From NCBI GenBank assembly GCA_965248335.1, contig CBDFIY010000002.1, positions 1-64,000 on the forward strand: a stretch of 64,000 bases of DNA. The letters are read 5' to 3'. This document shows, piece after piece, positions 16,386-26,186 of the stretch. The notes beneath the pieces were generated by a model, which worked only from the letters and a program-made list of their open reading frames with translations, was not told the DNA's origin and searched no databases. The DNA comes from CAKMZU01 sp965248335 (GTDB lineage: Bacteria; Pseudomonadota; Gammaproteobacteria; Pseudomonadales; DT-91). A program made the position numbers and the translations under genes. How positions within the stretch are numbered: position 1 is the stretch's first letter; every line of letters begins with the position of its first letter.

Positions 16386-18080
16386 ATGGCTGACACCGCA
16401 ATGACCCTCTCCGAAGAGCAGCAATTTTTAACCAGCCTCGAGAAAAAACTTTGGAACGCTGCCGATAAGCTGCGCTCCACTCTAGATGCGGCGCAATACA
16501 AACACACCGTGTTAGGGCTGGTGTTTTTAAAGTACGTCTCCGATGCCTTCGATATTCGCCGCGAAGAGTTAAAAACCGAGCTTCAGGACAAAAACCACGA
16601 GTACTATCTTGATCCAGACGACTTTGGTGGAAAAAACAGCAAAGATTACCAAGCAGAGTTAAACAGCGAACTGGAAGTACGCGATTATTACCTTGAGACC
16701 AACACCTTTTGGGTACCCAGTGAAGCCCGCTGGCAGTTTTTGCAAGACAACAACAAAACCGTGATTGGCGGTGCCACGCTTACCCTAGCTGATGGCAGCA
16801 GAAAAAAGTTTAGCTCCATAGGGCATTTAATCGATAATGCCCTAGAGGCGATAGAAGCCGATAACAGCAAGTTAAAAGGCGTGCTCAATAAACTCCATAC
16901 CCGCTTGCAGATTGACCAAGCTAAGCTCGGCGAGCTGATTGATCTCATCGCCACCATTCCTTTTACCCACGAGAGCCTCAATTCCAAAGATATCTTAGGC
17001 CATGTGTACGAATACATGCTCGGCCAGTTTGCCCTAGCCGAAGGTAAAAAAGGCGGCCAGTTTTACACGCCAAAATCGATCGTGAGTTTGATCGTGCAAA
17101 TGTTAGAACCCTTCAAAGGCCGTGTGTATGATCCCGCCATGGGCAGCGGCGGTTTTTTTGTGCAATCCGAGCATTTTATCTCAGAGCATCAGGGGTCCAT
17201 TGGCGAAGTCAGCATTTACGGGCAGGAATACAACCACACCACATGGCAGTTAGCCGCCATGAATATGGCGATTCGTGGCATTGATTTTAACTTTGGAAAA
17301 GAACCCGCCAATACCTACACCAACGATCAGCACCCAGATTTACGCGCTGATTTTGTCATGGCGAACCCGCCGTTTAACATGAAGGAATGGAACGCAGGTG
17401 TCAGCGACGATGACCCGCGCTGGGTTCATGGCACACCGCCCTCAGGGAATGCCAACTTCGCTTGGCTGCAACACATGCTGTATCACTTAGCCCCCAATGG
17501 CAGTTTGGGCTTATTGTTAGCCAATGGCTCGATGAGCTCCAATACCAATAACGAAGGGATCATTCGGCAAAAGCTGATAGAAGCCGATCTCGTTGAGTGC
17601 ATGGTCGCCTTGCCGGGGCAGCTCTTTACCAACACGCAAATCCCTGCCTGTATCTGGTTTTTGACCAAAAACAAAGGCACACGCATGAACAGCCGCAGCC
17701 GTGCCCTGTGGGATAGAAAAGGCAAAGTGCTCTTTATCGATGCACGCAACTTGGGTTATATGAAAGACCGTGTATTAAAGGATTTCACCCAAGATGACCT
17801 CAAGAAAGTGACAGAAACCTTTCATAACTGGCAGATGAACGAAAGTTATGAGGATGAGGCCGGTTTTTGTAAATCGGTGGAATTAGAAGAAATACAAAAG
17901 CATGATTTCGTCCTCACGCCAGGGCGTTATGTGGGCGCAGTGGCCGAGGAAGATGACGGCGAGCCTTTTGCGGAGAAAATGGCGCGACTGACAGGGCAGC
18001 TGAAAATACAGTTTGCCGAATCCGACCAATTAGAAGCTGAGATTAAACAGAACTTGGCGGGGTTGGGTTATGAGTGCTGA
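16386..18080 (+). CDS. hsdM: type I restriction-modification DNA methylase subunit M
   Basis: N6-adenine methyltransferase subunit; with HsdS it protects host DNA and with HsdR forms the restriction complex. 564 residues. An N-terminal HsdM_N helical domain (about 10-150, LEKKLWNAADKLRSTLD) precedes the Rossmann catalytic domain, with SAM-binding motif I in DPAMGSGGFFVQSE near residue 247 and the catalytic NPPF in DFVMANPPFNM near 325. A C-terminal helical tail contacts HsdS. It is first in the operon hsdM-hsdS-SIR2-like-hsdR and overlaps hsdS by 11 bp. It appears intact. Confidence 0.96.
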   Translation: MADTAMTLSEEQQFLTSLEKKLWNAADKLRSTLDAAQYKHTVLGLVFLKYVSDAFDIRREELKTELQDKNHEYYLDPDDFGGKNSKDYQAELNSELEVRDYYLETNTFWVPSEARWQFLQDNNKTVIGGATLTLADGSRKKFSSIGHLIDNALEAIEADNSKLKGVLNKLHTRLQIDQAKLGELIDLIATIPFTHESLNSKDILGHVYEYMLGQFALAEGKKGGQFYTPKSIVSLIVQMLEPFKGRVYDPAMGSGGFFVQSEHFISEHQGSIGEVSIYGQEYNHTTWQLAAMNMAIRGIDFNFGKEPANTYTNDQHPDLRADFVMANPPFNMKEWNAGVSDDDPRWVHGTPPSGNANFAWLQHMLYHLAPNGSLGLLLANGSMSSNTNNEGIIRQKLIEADLVECMVALPGQLFTNTQIPACIWFLTKNKGTRMNSRSRALWDRKGKVLFIDARNLGYMKDRVLKDFTQDDLKKVTETFHNWQMNESYEDEAGFCKSVELEEIQKHDFVLTPGRYVGAVAEEDDGEPFAEKMARLTGQLKIQFAESDQLEAEIKQNLAGLGYEC

Positions 18081-19467
18081 TTGGCCTTTACATTCGTTAT
18101 CAGACTTTATCAATATTAAGCATGGATTTGCATTTAAAGGGGAGTTTTTTCAAAGTGATGAAACCTCAGATTATCTGGTAACACCGGGTAATTTTGCAAT
18201 TGGTGGAGGATTTAAAGCTGATAAATTTAAATACTATAACGGCCCTGTTCCCAAAGATTATATTTTAGAAAAAGGAGATTTAGTAGTAACGATGACGGAT
18301 CTTAGTAAGCAAGCTGATACTCTTGGTTATTCAGCATTAATTCCAGCTATCAGTAAACACCGTTTATTACATAATCAACGTGTTGGCTTAGTTGAGATTA
18401 ATAGCGAGGAGATAGATAAAACGTATTTATATTTTTTATTACACTCGAGAGAGTATAGAAATCATATCCTTGGAGGGGTGACAGGTACAACTGTTAAGCA
18501 TACATTTCCTAAAAAAATTCTTTCTTACGAATTCAAAAAACCACCATTTGAAATTCAGGTTCAAATAGGTAAGAAGCTTATTGCGTTAGAGAATAAAATC
18601 GAACTCAACCGCCAAACCAACCAAACCCTCGAACAGATCGCCCAAGCGATGTTTAAAAGCTGGTTTGTCGATTTTGAACCCACCCGCGCTAAAATCGCCG
18701 CAAAAGAAGCAGACCAAGACCCCGAACGCGCAGCCATGGCCGCCATCAGCGGCAAGCCAATAGAAGCCCTCGACCAACTCACCCAAGAACAACAGCAACA
18801 ACTCAAAACCACCGCCGCCTTATTCCCCGACTCCCTCATCGACTCAGAGCTTGGTGAAATCCCTGATGAGTGGATAAATAAAGATATTAGAGACTTAGGG
18901 GGAATCATTACTGGAAAAACTCCCCCTAAAAAAATCGATAATTCATATGCTGATGAAGGGGTTCCTTTTATAACGCCAACTGATGTAGATGACAGTATGT
19001 TTGTTACTGTAACGAATAGGTTTTTAACTAAAAAAGGTCAAACTTCAGTTAAGAAGGTAAACATTAAAGCGGGCTCAATTTGTGTAACCTGTATTGGAAG
19101 CCAGATGGGTAAGGCTATTATCTCTCCCTGTGATGCCTATACTAACCAGCAAATAAATACCATAGAAGTTAATGAGCCGTATTACCGGAATTTTCTAGTT
19201 TTGAATTTACGAAATAGGAGGGAAGAAATTTTTGATATTGGTAGCGGCGGTTCAACTATGCCGATTATTAATAAAACAACATTTGGGAAGTTGAATATAT
19301 GTATTCCTAAAGTTGAGTTGTTAAAAATATTTGATTCTCTCACTGAACATCAAATGCAAAAAATTCTAGCAGCGTCGAATGAAAACATATCACTGGCTAA
19401 TATAAGAGACTCTATTTTGCCAGAACTCCTCTCAGGCGAATTGTCTACGGAAATTAAAAAGAGCTAA
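18070..19467 (+). CDS. hsdS: type I restriction-modification specificity subunit S
   Basis: Sets the two half-sites recognised by the complex. 465 residues with the usual two target-recognition domains: TRD1 about 1-175 (ending KILSYEFKKPPFEIQ) and TRD2 about 258-440, each followed by a conserved helical spacer. The central conserved region reads LNRQTNQTLEQIAQAMFKSW. The DNA of both recognition domains is clearly richer in A+T than the central region, the usual mosaic sign that TRDs are exchanged by recombination. Starts inside the end of hsdM and ends three bases before the SIR2-like gene. Confidence 0.94.
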   Translation: MSADWPLHSLSDFINIKHGFAFKGEFFQSDETSDYLVTPGNFAIGGGFKADKFKYYNGPVPKDYILEKGDLVVTMTDLSKQADTLGYSALIPAISKHRLLHNQRVGLVEINSEEIDKTYLYFLLHSREYRNHILGGVTGTTVKHTFPKKILSYEFKKPPFEIQVQIGKKLIALENKIELNRQTNQTLEQIAQAMFKSWFVDFEPTRAKIAAKEADQDPERAAMAAISGKPIEALDQLTQEQQQQLKTTAALFPDSLIDSELGEIPDEWINKDIRDLGGIITGKTPPKKIDNSYADEGVPFITPTDVDDSMFVTVTNRFLTKKGQTSVKKVNIKAGSICVTCIGSQMGKAIISPCDAYTNQQINTIEVNEPYYRNFLVLNLRNRREEIFDIGSGGSTMPIINKTTFGKLNICIPKVELLKIFDSLTEHQMQKILAASNENISLANIRDSILPELLSGELSTEIKKS

Positions 19468-19470
19468 CAA

Positions 19471-20490
19471 ATGCCTACAATCCGCCAATGGGATGAGATA
19501 AAGAATACGTATTATAAAGGCAGTTTATTGCTTGGTAATGGTGCAAGTATTGCTGTGAATGAGTGTTTTAACTATTCATCTTTATATGATAAAGCCGTTG
19601 ACCTTGGTCACTTAACACATGAAGTTAAAGAGGTTTTTGAAAAGTTTAATGTTGAAGACTTTGAGCTTGTACTTCGAAGGCTCTGGCAAGCCAGATTAGT
19701 CAACGAGGCTTTAAAACTACCTCCAGGAAAAGTTGATAATGCTTATAAGGAAGTGCGGCAGGCTTTAATATCTACAGTAAGAGACACTCATGTTTCTTAT
19801 GATGAAGCTAAAGAGCATCTTCGCGATATCTATAAATTCATGAAGGAGTTCAAATTCATTATTTCTTTGAACTACGACTTAATTGTTTACTGGGCAATGC
19901 TTGTTGGCAATGACCAACTTGGTAAATGGTTTAAAGATGGTTTTACTCCCTCTAAATTCAAGCGTGATTGGCAGACTCTAAAAAAACCTTATGAGTCTCA
20001 GGGGGCCACTTTATGTTTTTACCCTCATGGTAATCTAGTTCTTTGTCGTGAGGGGTATTCATCTGAGCGGAAGATACGTGCAAGTCAGGATAGCGACCTG
20101 TTGGAGTCCATTTTGGAAAAATGGGAACAGGATAACTTGGTACCAGCCTTTGTTTGTGAGGGAACAAAAGAAAATAAAAGAGAATCAATTTCAAGTTGTG
20201 ATTATTTTGAACGCGTCTTTTATGAGGTGCTGCCCTCACTGGGTGAGACACTGGTTGTTTATGGCTGGGGTTTTGGAAAACAAGATGAACATATTATCGA
20301 GCAAATAGCTAAATCCGGTGTAAGAAAAGTTGCTGTGGGAGTATATGGAAAGGACCAAGCACTTTGTGGGCATATTGAACACACATTGAAACCTCTTAAC
20401 CTGTCAGCGCTAGTCTTTTTTGATAGCGAAAGTGAAGGTTGCTGGAACAATCCAATCAAAGAAAATAAAAAGAGTGAGGCTGTTATATGA
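19471..20490 (+). CDS. SIR2-like domain protein (DUF4917-like) inside the hsd operon
   Basis: 339 residues. SIR2-like features: a Gly-rich nucleotide-binding start (GSLLLGNGASIAV), an Asn-Asp in IISLNYDLIVYWAM near residue 138, His in FYPHGNLVLC near 190 and a late VYGWGFGKQDEHI segment. SIR2-like domains in defence systems hydrolyse NAD+ to stop phage replication; that activity is inferred here. Overlaps hsdR by 4 bp (ATGA) and follows hsdS by 3 bp, so it is co-expressed with the restriction system. Its sequence is more A+T rich than hsdM and hsdR, suggesting later insertion into the operon. Confidence 0.75.
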   Translation: MPTIRQWDEIKNTYYKGSLLLGNGASIAVNECFNYSSLYDKAVDLGHLTHEVKEVFEKFNVEDFELVLRRLWQARLVNEALKLPPGKVDNAYKEVRQALISTVRDTHVSYDEAKEHLRDIYKFMKEFKFIISLNYDLIVYWAMLVGNDQLGKWFKDGFTPSKFKRDWQTLKKPYESQGATLCFYPHGNLVLCREGYSSERKIRASQDSDLLESILEKWEQDNLVPAFVCEGTKENKRESISSCDYFERVFYEVLPSLGETLVVYGWGFGKQDEHIIEQIAKSGVRKVAVGVYGKDQALCGHIEHTLKPLNLSALVFFDSESEGCWNNPIKENKKSEAVI

Positions 20491-23297
20491 TCACCGAAGA
20501 CCAACTAGAACAACTGTGCATCGAGTGGTTTCAATCCATAGGTTACGACTACGTGTGCGGCTATGATATCGCTCCCGATGGCCCGAGCCCTGAGCGCAGC
20601 GACTACCGCCAAGTCATTCTCCACAATCGCTTACTCAGCCAGTTAGAGGTAATCAACCCTAAGATACCGATGGCGACGTTGGAGCAAGTCGCTTTGCAGA
20701 TTGGCAAACCTGAAACGCCAATTTTGCTTAAAAACAACAAAGCGTTCCATCAATTGTTGCTTGAAGGCGTGAAGGTTGAATATAAAGTGCAAGGCAGCTC
20801 TTCGCTTGAAGAGCATAAAATCGATTACGTGCATTTGGTGGATTTTGATCATCAAGACAACAACCAGTTTTTAGTGGTCAATCAATACACGCTCGTTGGT
20901 AGCAAAGGCAATCGCCGTCCGGATTTGATCGTGTTTATCAACGGTTTACCTTTGGCCGTGTTGGAGCTAAAAAACCCCGCCGATAACAACGCGGATATCT
21001 GGTCGGCGTTTCAGCAGTTGCAAACCTACAAAGACGAAATCCCTGATTTATTTATGTTTAATGAGGCATTGGTGGTAAGTGATGGCTTGCACGCCAGAGT
21101 GGGCTCGTTAACGGCAAACAAAGAGCGTTTTATGGCTTGGCGTACGGTGGCCAATGAAAACGATAAGCCGCTGTTTGAGTATCAACTGGAAACCCTCGTC
21201 AAAGGCTTTTTTAATCCCGATTTGCTGCTCGATTACATCCGGTATTTTGTGCTGTTTGAGCAGAACGGTGATGCGATCATTAAAAAAATCGCCGGTTATC
21301 ATCAGTTTCATGCCGTGCGTGAAGCGGTGCGGGCAACCGTTGTTGCCGCAGAAGAGCCCGATCAAGCGGCGCAAGCAGAGAGAAATGCTAATTATCCCTC
21401 GGCTATTGTACCGGGGTCGGGCAAAGCCGGTGTGGTTTGGCATACGCAAGGATCGGGTAAATCGATTTCGATGGTGTGCTATGCGGGTAAATTGCTGGCG
21501 CAACCGGCGATGAATAATCCGACCTTAGTGATTGTCACCGACCGTAATGATTTAGACGGTCAGTTATTTAATACCTTTGGCATGGCCGCAGAAACCTTAA
21601 AGCAAACCCCTGTGCAGGCCCGTGATCGGGATTCGCTGCGCGAGATTTTAGCAGCTCGGCAAGCCGGCGGTATTATTTTTACCACGGTGCAAAAGTTTGC
21701 ACTGCTCGGTGATGAGGCGGCGCACCCCGTATTAAGCAAGCGCCATAATATCGTGGTAGTGAGTGATGAAGCGCACCGGAGTCAGTATGGCGACAAAGCA
21801 AAGTTTAATGTGAAAACCGGTAAGTACACTTACGGTTATTCGAAACATCTGCGCGATGCGTTACCGCATGCGTCGTTTATTGGGTTTACCGGCACGCCGA
21901 TTGATGTCGCCGATAAAGATACCCGCGCGGTGTTTGGTGAGTATGTGTCGATTTATGATATTCAAGATGCCGTAGATGATGGCGCGACGGTGCCGATTTA
22001 TTACGAATCCCGTTTGGCTAAGCTGGATATTCATGCTGCTGACATTGAATCACTCAATGAAGACGTGGATGAAATCATTGAGGATGAAGAAGACGTCGCC
22101 ACACGCGAAGGCACAAAATCCCAATGGGCCGCCCTAGAAAAACTCGTCGGTAGTGCGCCGCGTATTGCGCAGGTTGCCGAAGATCTCGTTAATCACTTTG
22201 AAAAACGCATTGCAACCATGCCGGGTAAGGCGATGATCGTTGGCATGAGCCGTGAGGTTTGTGTGGATCTGTATGAGGCGATCGTCAAGTTGCGCGAAGA
22301 TTGGCACGATGAAGACCCGCACAAAGGTGCCATCAAAGTGGTGATGACAGGCTCGGCGTCCGACAAAGAAAAGCTGCAGCCGCATATCTACAACAAAGAA
22401 ACCAAAAAGCTCTTCGAAAAACGCTTTAAGGATGTGAACGACCCTCTGCAGTTAGTGATTGTGCGCGATATGTGGCTGACGGGGTTTGATGCGCCGAATT
22501 GCCACACCATGTATATCGATAAACCGATGAAGGGCCATAACTTGATGCAGGCGATTGCGCGGGTTAATCGTGTGTTTAAAGATAAGCCCGGCGGTTTGGT
22601 GGTGGATTATATCGGTATTGCCAATGAACTGAAAAAGGCCTTAAAAACCTACACAGGCTCGCAAGGCAAAGGCAAGCCTACGCATGATACGCATGAAGCT
22701 TACGCGGTGTTGTTAGAAAAGCTCGATGTGGTGCATGGCATGTTTCATGGGTTTGATTACAGCCAATATGAAACAGAGGCACTGCGATTACTGCCGGGTG
22801 CAATGAATCATATATTGAGCTTGAAAGGTGCCAATGGCGAGCTCGACGGTAAACGCCGGTTTTTGGATGTCATGGCTGCCATCAACAAAGCCTATACCCT
22901 GTGCGGCACGTTGGATGAAGCGCAGGCGCACTCGAAAGAGATTGCTTTTTTGGGTGCTGTAAAAAATGCCATTACTAAATTTACGACGGTTGAAAAACGC
23001 CGAACGGATGAAGACAAGCATTCGGCACTGAAGCAAATCATTGATAATGCTGTGATAGCCGAAGGCGTGGATGATGTGTTTTCTTTAGTGGGTTTGGATA
23101 AGCCCAATATTGGCCTGTTATCACCGGAGTTTATGGAGGATGTCGCTAATCTCAAGGAAAAAAACCTCGCCGTTGAGTTATTAGAAAAACTGCTGCGCGA
23201 TGAGGTGAAAGCGCGTATGAAAACCGGTAGATTTCAACATACTTGTCGCCTAAAGTTTACTTTTATGCCGCCTGATTTATTTCCCTATTACTTTTAG
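20487..23297 (+). pseudogene. hsdR: type I restriction endonuclease subunit R, 5' part (interrupted by IS3-family element)
   Basis: ATP-dependent translocase and nuclease subunit. N-terminal PD-(D/E)XK nuclease: RRPDLIVFINGLPLAVLELK near residues 147-170. SF2 motor: Walker A WHTQGSGKSIS near 315, VVVSDEAHRSQYG near 430, FIGFTGTPI near 468. The native frame runs to codon ACC at 23223-23225 (EVKARMKT); beyond it the last ~23 residues are encoded by the inserted element, ending at 23297. The remaining 147 residues resume at 24896. Without that C-terminal region, which contacts the methylase core, restriction is probably lost while modification may persist. Confidence 0.93.
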
Positions 23298-24339
23298 ATT
23301 TCCCTGGGTTTAAATAAACCTCAGCAATGTGATCCCAGTTTCTAATGTCGCCACTCCATCGCTCTGGGTGCGCCATTTTCGCCTGTAGATAAACAGCTTT
23401 ACGGTTGATTAAGATAATTCTATCTTGCTTCGTATGACGCTCTACAGGCGTGACATATTTTATGCTGCTGTGTCTGTGCTCATGATTATACCAATCAGCA
23501 AATCCATTCACCCATTTTCGTGCTAAATCTAAACCCTCAAAGGCTTTTTCTGGGTATTCTGGTCGATACTTAAGTGTTCTAAATAATGACTCAGAATAAG
23601 GGTTATCATTACTAACAGAGGGGCGGCTAAACGACGGAGCAACCCCTAATTCTTGCAGTGTCTCTAGCATTGTTGCGCCTTTCATCGGGCTACCGTTGTC
23701 CGAATGTAAGATCACCTGATTCGGCTTAATCCCTTCACGTAAGCAAATATCTGTCATTAAATCTGCGGCCAATGCACTGCTTTCTTGTTCATATACCTGC
23801 CAACCAACAATCTTTCGGCTATAAATATCCATGACAAGATACAAGTAATAAAACAAGCCTTTTACCGTTGTTGGTAAATACGTAATATCCCAACTATAAA
23901 TCTGATTCGGGCCTGTGGCCGTCAACGATTCAGGTTTTGTAATAACTCTGGCAGGCTTACTTCTCAGCCGATGCTTATCTTGTTTATGTGCTTTTAACAC
24001 ACGGTAAATAGTGGATTCAGATGCGATGTACACACCTTTATCTGCAAGCATTGGCACGATGACGCTGGGCGATAAATTCGCGTATTCAGGTTGGTTGCAG
24101 ACCTGAATAATACGCTGTCTCTCAAGCTCACTGAGCTTATTACAAGGGCTGTGCTTGGCTGACAAACGACCATCTTCATCGCCCTCTGGTCGCGCCCAGC
24201 GCTGTAATGTTTTTGGTGTAATGCCTATAATATCGCAAGCCTGCCTTTGCCTAGCACCATTGGATCGAGCCTCGCTAATCAAGTGAATAATATCATCACG
24301 CTCTTGTTTCACTATTAGCTGGCCTCGTCGCTTTCCCAT
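23263..24339 (-). CDS. IS3-family transposase OrfB (DDE domain)
   Basis: 358 residues. An N-terminal HTH_21-like region precedes the integrase catalytic core: first Asp in IYSWDITYLP near residue 153, second Asp in ILHSDNGSPM near 214, and Glu in NPYSESLFRTLKY near 250. The C-terminal W..Y.H.HSSIKY segment is typical of IS3 OrfB. It overlaps orfA by 25 bp in another frame. An A8 run on the minus strand (24358-24351) lies in the overlap region, and the OrfB frame is open through it, so a -1 programmed frameshift producing OrfAB is likely. Confidence 0.93.
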   Translation of the reverse strand: MGKRRGQLIVKQERDDIIHLISEARSNGARQRQACDIIGITPKTLQRWARPEGDEDGRLSAKHSPCNKLSELERQRIIQVCNQPEYANLSPSVIVPMLADKGVYIASESTIYRVLKAHKQDKHRLRSKPARVITKPESLTATGPNQIYSWDITYLPTTVKGLFYYLYLVMDIYSRKIVGWQVYEQESSALAADLMTDICLREGIKPNQVILHSDNGSPMKGATMLETLQELGVAPSFSRPSVSNDNPYSESLFRTLKYRPEYPEKAFEGLDLARKWVNGFADWYNHEHRHSSIKYVTPVERHTKQDRIILINRKAVYLQAKMAHPERWSGDIRNWDHIAEVYLNPGKSKSNREINQAA

Positions 24340-24836
24340 ATTTCGTGGACTTTTTTTTGGAGTACTAGCAGCGCTGCTGTTTCAGCTAATGCCTTATCTT
24401 TACGGTTTAACTCCTTTTTTAGTAACTTAATGTCATTTTTAAATTGCTTATTCTCACTTTGAATTTCTGAAGCAGTCGATAGGGGCTTATTCTTGATAAA
24501 ATCACCTCTCCATTGGTTGATATGATGTGGGTATATTCCTTTCTCTCGGCAAAGCTGGCTGATGTCCTCGACGCTCAAAGATCCGCAGGCAATGACCATA
24601 TTCAAACGTTCTTCAGCGCTCCAATCTTGGGGCCTTTTTTCTTTAACCATGGTCATTACCCCACCATCTAATGGTTGATTAAGCCGTTGCTCTTTAGCCT
24701 GTCTAATCCATTTTTGTAACGTCGAATGGCCAATACCTAAGTTTTCAGCCACATCCTTGATGCTCATACATTCTTGTCGGCTCAATGCCTTTTCTATTGC
24801 CTGTATCTTAAACGAATGGGTAAACGATTTTCTCAT
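24315..24836 (-). CDS. IS3-family transposase OrfA (helix-turn-helix)
   Basis: 173 residues with an N-terminal helix-turn-helix (FKIQAIEKALS, then VAENLGIGHSTLQKWIRQAKE) that binds the element ends. A second HTH-like stretch (ISQLCREKGIYPHHINQWR) and a C-terminal coiled-coil with Leu repeats (KNDIKLLKKELNRKD) follow. It ends LQKKVHEIWESDEAS after the A8 frameshift site. The translation start lies 28 bp inside the inner inverted repeat of the element. Confidence 0.92.
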   Translation of the reverse strand: MRKSFTHSFKIQAIEKALSRQECMSIKDVAENLGIGHSTLQKWIRQAKEQRLNQPLDGGVMTMVKEKRPQDWSAEERLNMVIACGSLSVEDISQLCREKGIYPHHINQWRGDFIKNKPLSTASEIQSENKQFKNDIKLLKKELNRKDKALAETAALLVLQKKVHEIWESDEAS

Positions 24837-24890
24837 TTTTTATGCCTCTAATTAAAATTTTAGAGGCGACAAGTATCCTGACACAGGGGG

Positions 24891-25339
24891 AAACCGATGT
24901 GGTGTCGGAGAAAAAATATTCGGACCGCATCATGGAAACACTGCGTAAGTACCATAATCGTGCCATCGAAACCGCTCAGGTTATCGAAGAGCTGATCAAG
25001 ATGGCCAAAGAAATGGCAGACGATGCCGAAATGGCCGAAAAATCAGGGCTTACCTCCGACGAAATCGCTTTTTATCGGGCACTGATACAAAACGAATCGG
25101 CAGTGCGAGAGTTGGGCGATGATAAACTGCGTAAACTGGCGGTTTACGTCACGGAGCAGTTACAAAAAAGCACAACCGTTGATTGGCAGGTACGTGATAA
25201 TGTGCGCGCCAAGTTAAGAAATCTGGTGAGGCGGGCGTTAAGGCGTTGGAAGTACCCGCCCGACAAGGCCGATGAGGCGATTGAATTGTGCTTGAAGCAG
25301 GCTGAGGTGTTGTCTAACCACTGGACACCAACCCACTGA
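24891..25339 (+). pseudogene. hsdR: type I restriction endonuclease subunit R, 3' fragment
   Basis: The C-terminal ~147 codons of hsdR beyond the IS3-family insertion. In frame with the 5' part once the element and one target repeat are removed: VVSEKKYSDRIMETLRKYHN then AIETAQVIEELIKMAKEM, the signature C-terminal helical region of this HsdR family. The restored protein would be about 1060 residues, normal for HsdR. An ATG at 24842 inside the element could start a 165-residue protein, but this is probably not functional on its own. Confidence 0.9.
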
Positions 25340-25443
25340 TTGCAATAACAGCTAATAATCGCTTATTCTCCCCTCGCGACTTTTATTGCCAAGCCAAATA
25401 AACTTGGCATCAATAACAAAAAAATAATAAAGGACTATTTATC

Positions 25444-25878
25444 ATGAATGCATTACATGTCATCGCGGGGCTAGCAATTTGTGCTGCTGTTATATGGGGA
25501 GCATATAAACTTAACGAATACTCTTCAGATAAATATGACTATCAGCCATTCAATCTGTATGTATTATCTGTTGTCGCCTGCTCGATAATACTTGCAGGCA
25601 TTGGGCTGTTTCTTGTGCCTGAAGGCCATTCAGTTGTTGATGTGTTTTCATCGGCGATAAATCTTAACGTGCCAGAAGACAATATAAATACACTGACACT
25701 CATGGCACTATCCGCCATTACAGGCGTTGGTGCCTATATCAACCTGATCATCAAAAGCAATATCCTCATAGCAACCTATGCAGTTTTTGTTCAGGCGTTA
25801 GCCGTATTTTTCATCTTGATTATTATTTTCTTAATTTTTCTGTATTTAAAACAAACTCCTGGGAAAGCTAGGCGGTGA
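25444..25878 (+). CDS. small integral membrane protein, function unknown
   Basis: 144 residues with four predicted membrane segments (HVIAGLAICAAVIWGAYKL; LYVLSVVACSIILAGIGLFL; LTLMALSAITGVGAYINLI; YAVFVQALAVFFILIIIFL). A short acidic loop lies between segments 2 and 3 and a basic tail at the C-terminus suggests a cytoplasmic end. AAGGA precedes the ATG. No family was recognised. It is about 100 bp after the hsdR remnant and could be separate cargo; small multi-pass proteins occur in defence islands as effectors, but nothing here shows that. Confidence 0.6.
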   Translation: MNALHVIAGLAICAAVIWGAYKLNEYSSDKYDYQPFNLYVLSVVACSIILAGIGLFLVPEGHSVVDVFSSAINLNVPEDNINTLTLMALSAITGVGAYINLIIKSNILIATYAVFVQALAVFFILIIIFLIFLYLKQTPGKARR

Positions 25879-25928
25879 TGATTAGGTAAGAAAATTAGAA
25901 ACGTAGATCAATCTATATAATCACCATG

Positions 25929-26085
25929 GTGGTATCAAAAAACTTCTGGTTGAGACCGTAAGGCGAATACTCCTTGGATTGCACACCACCTGCGTCTCGC
26001 CTATCCGATAGTTTGACGGGTTGTGCATATGCCCATACACCCAAATCGTGGACTTATGTGCTAGGCACCAATCCAAGCAATATAG
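25929..26085 (-). pseudogene. decayed C-terminal fragment of a metallophosphoesterase (remnant 1)
   Basis: The minus strand reads CLAHKSTIWVYGHMHNPSNY then IGETQVVCNPR, matching the C-terminus of the intact enzyme at 30996-31772 (WIHGHMHSSFDYLVGDTQVVCNPRG). After NPR a frameshift moves the match to another frame (EYSPYGLNQKFFDTTMV against GYSPYELNKNFLDKAIV). Everything upstream of the GHMH region is gone. DNA identity to the intact gene is only partial, so it is an old or independently acquired relative. Confidence 0.75.
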
Positions 26086-26186
26086 ATAGATTAAAGCGGT
26101 TTGATTGATTTTGATGATTAATATCGTTTTATTTGTGTAAAATAACGCCAAACTAACGGAAATAATAATTAATCAAGGATATGCCA

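Larger units (their letters stand above)
23226..24890 (-). mobile_element. IS3-family insertion sequence inside hsdR
   Basis: About 1.66 kb carrying orfA and orfB on the minus strand. A 13-bp perfect inverted repeat (ATACTTGTCGCCT) lies at 23239-23251 and 24864-24876, slightly inside each end. AAACC (or AAACCG) flanks the element at 23221 and 24891 as the target duplication. Removing the element plus one repeat restores the hsdR frame as RMKT-DVVSEKKYSDR, as expected for HsdR proteins. The exact outermost bases are uncertain because the outer ends are imperfectly repeated. Confidence 0.88.

Noticed and set aside
24842..25339. A separate 165-residue gene downstream of the IS3-family element
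   Set aside because: Its first ~16 codons are element sequence; the rest continues hsdR in frame, so it is a gene fragment.
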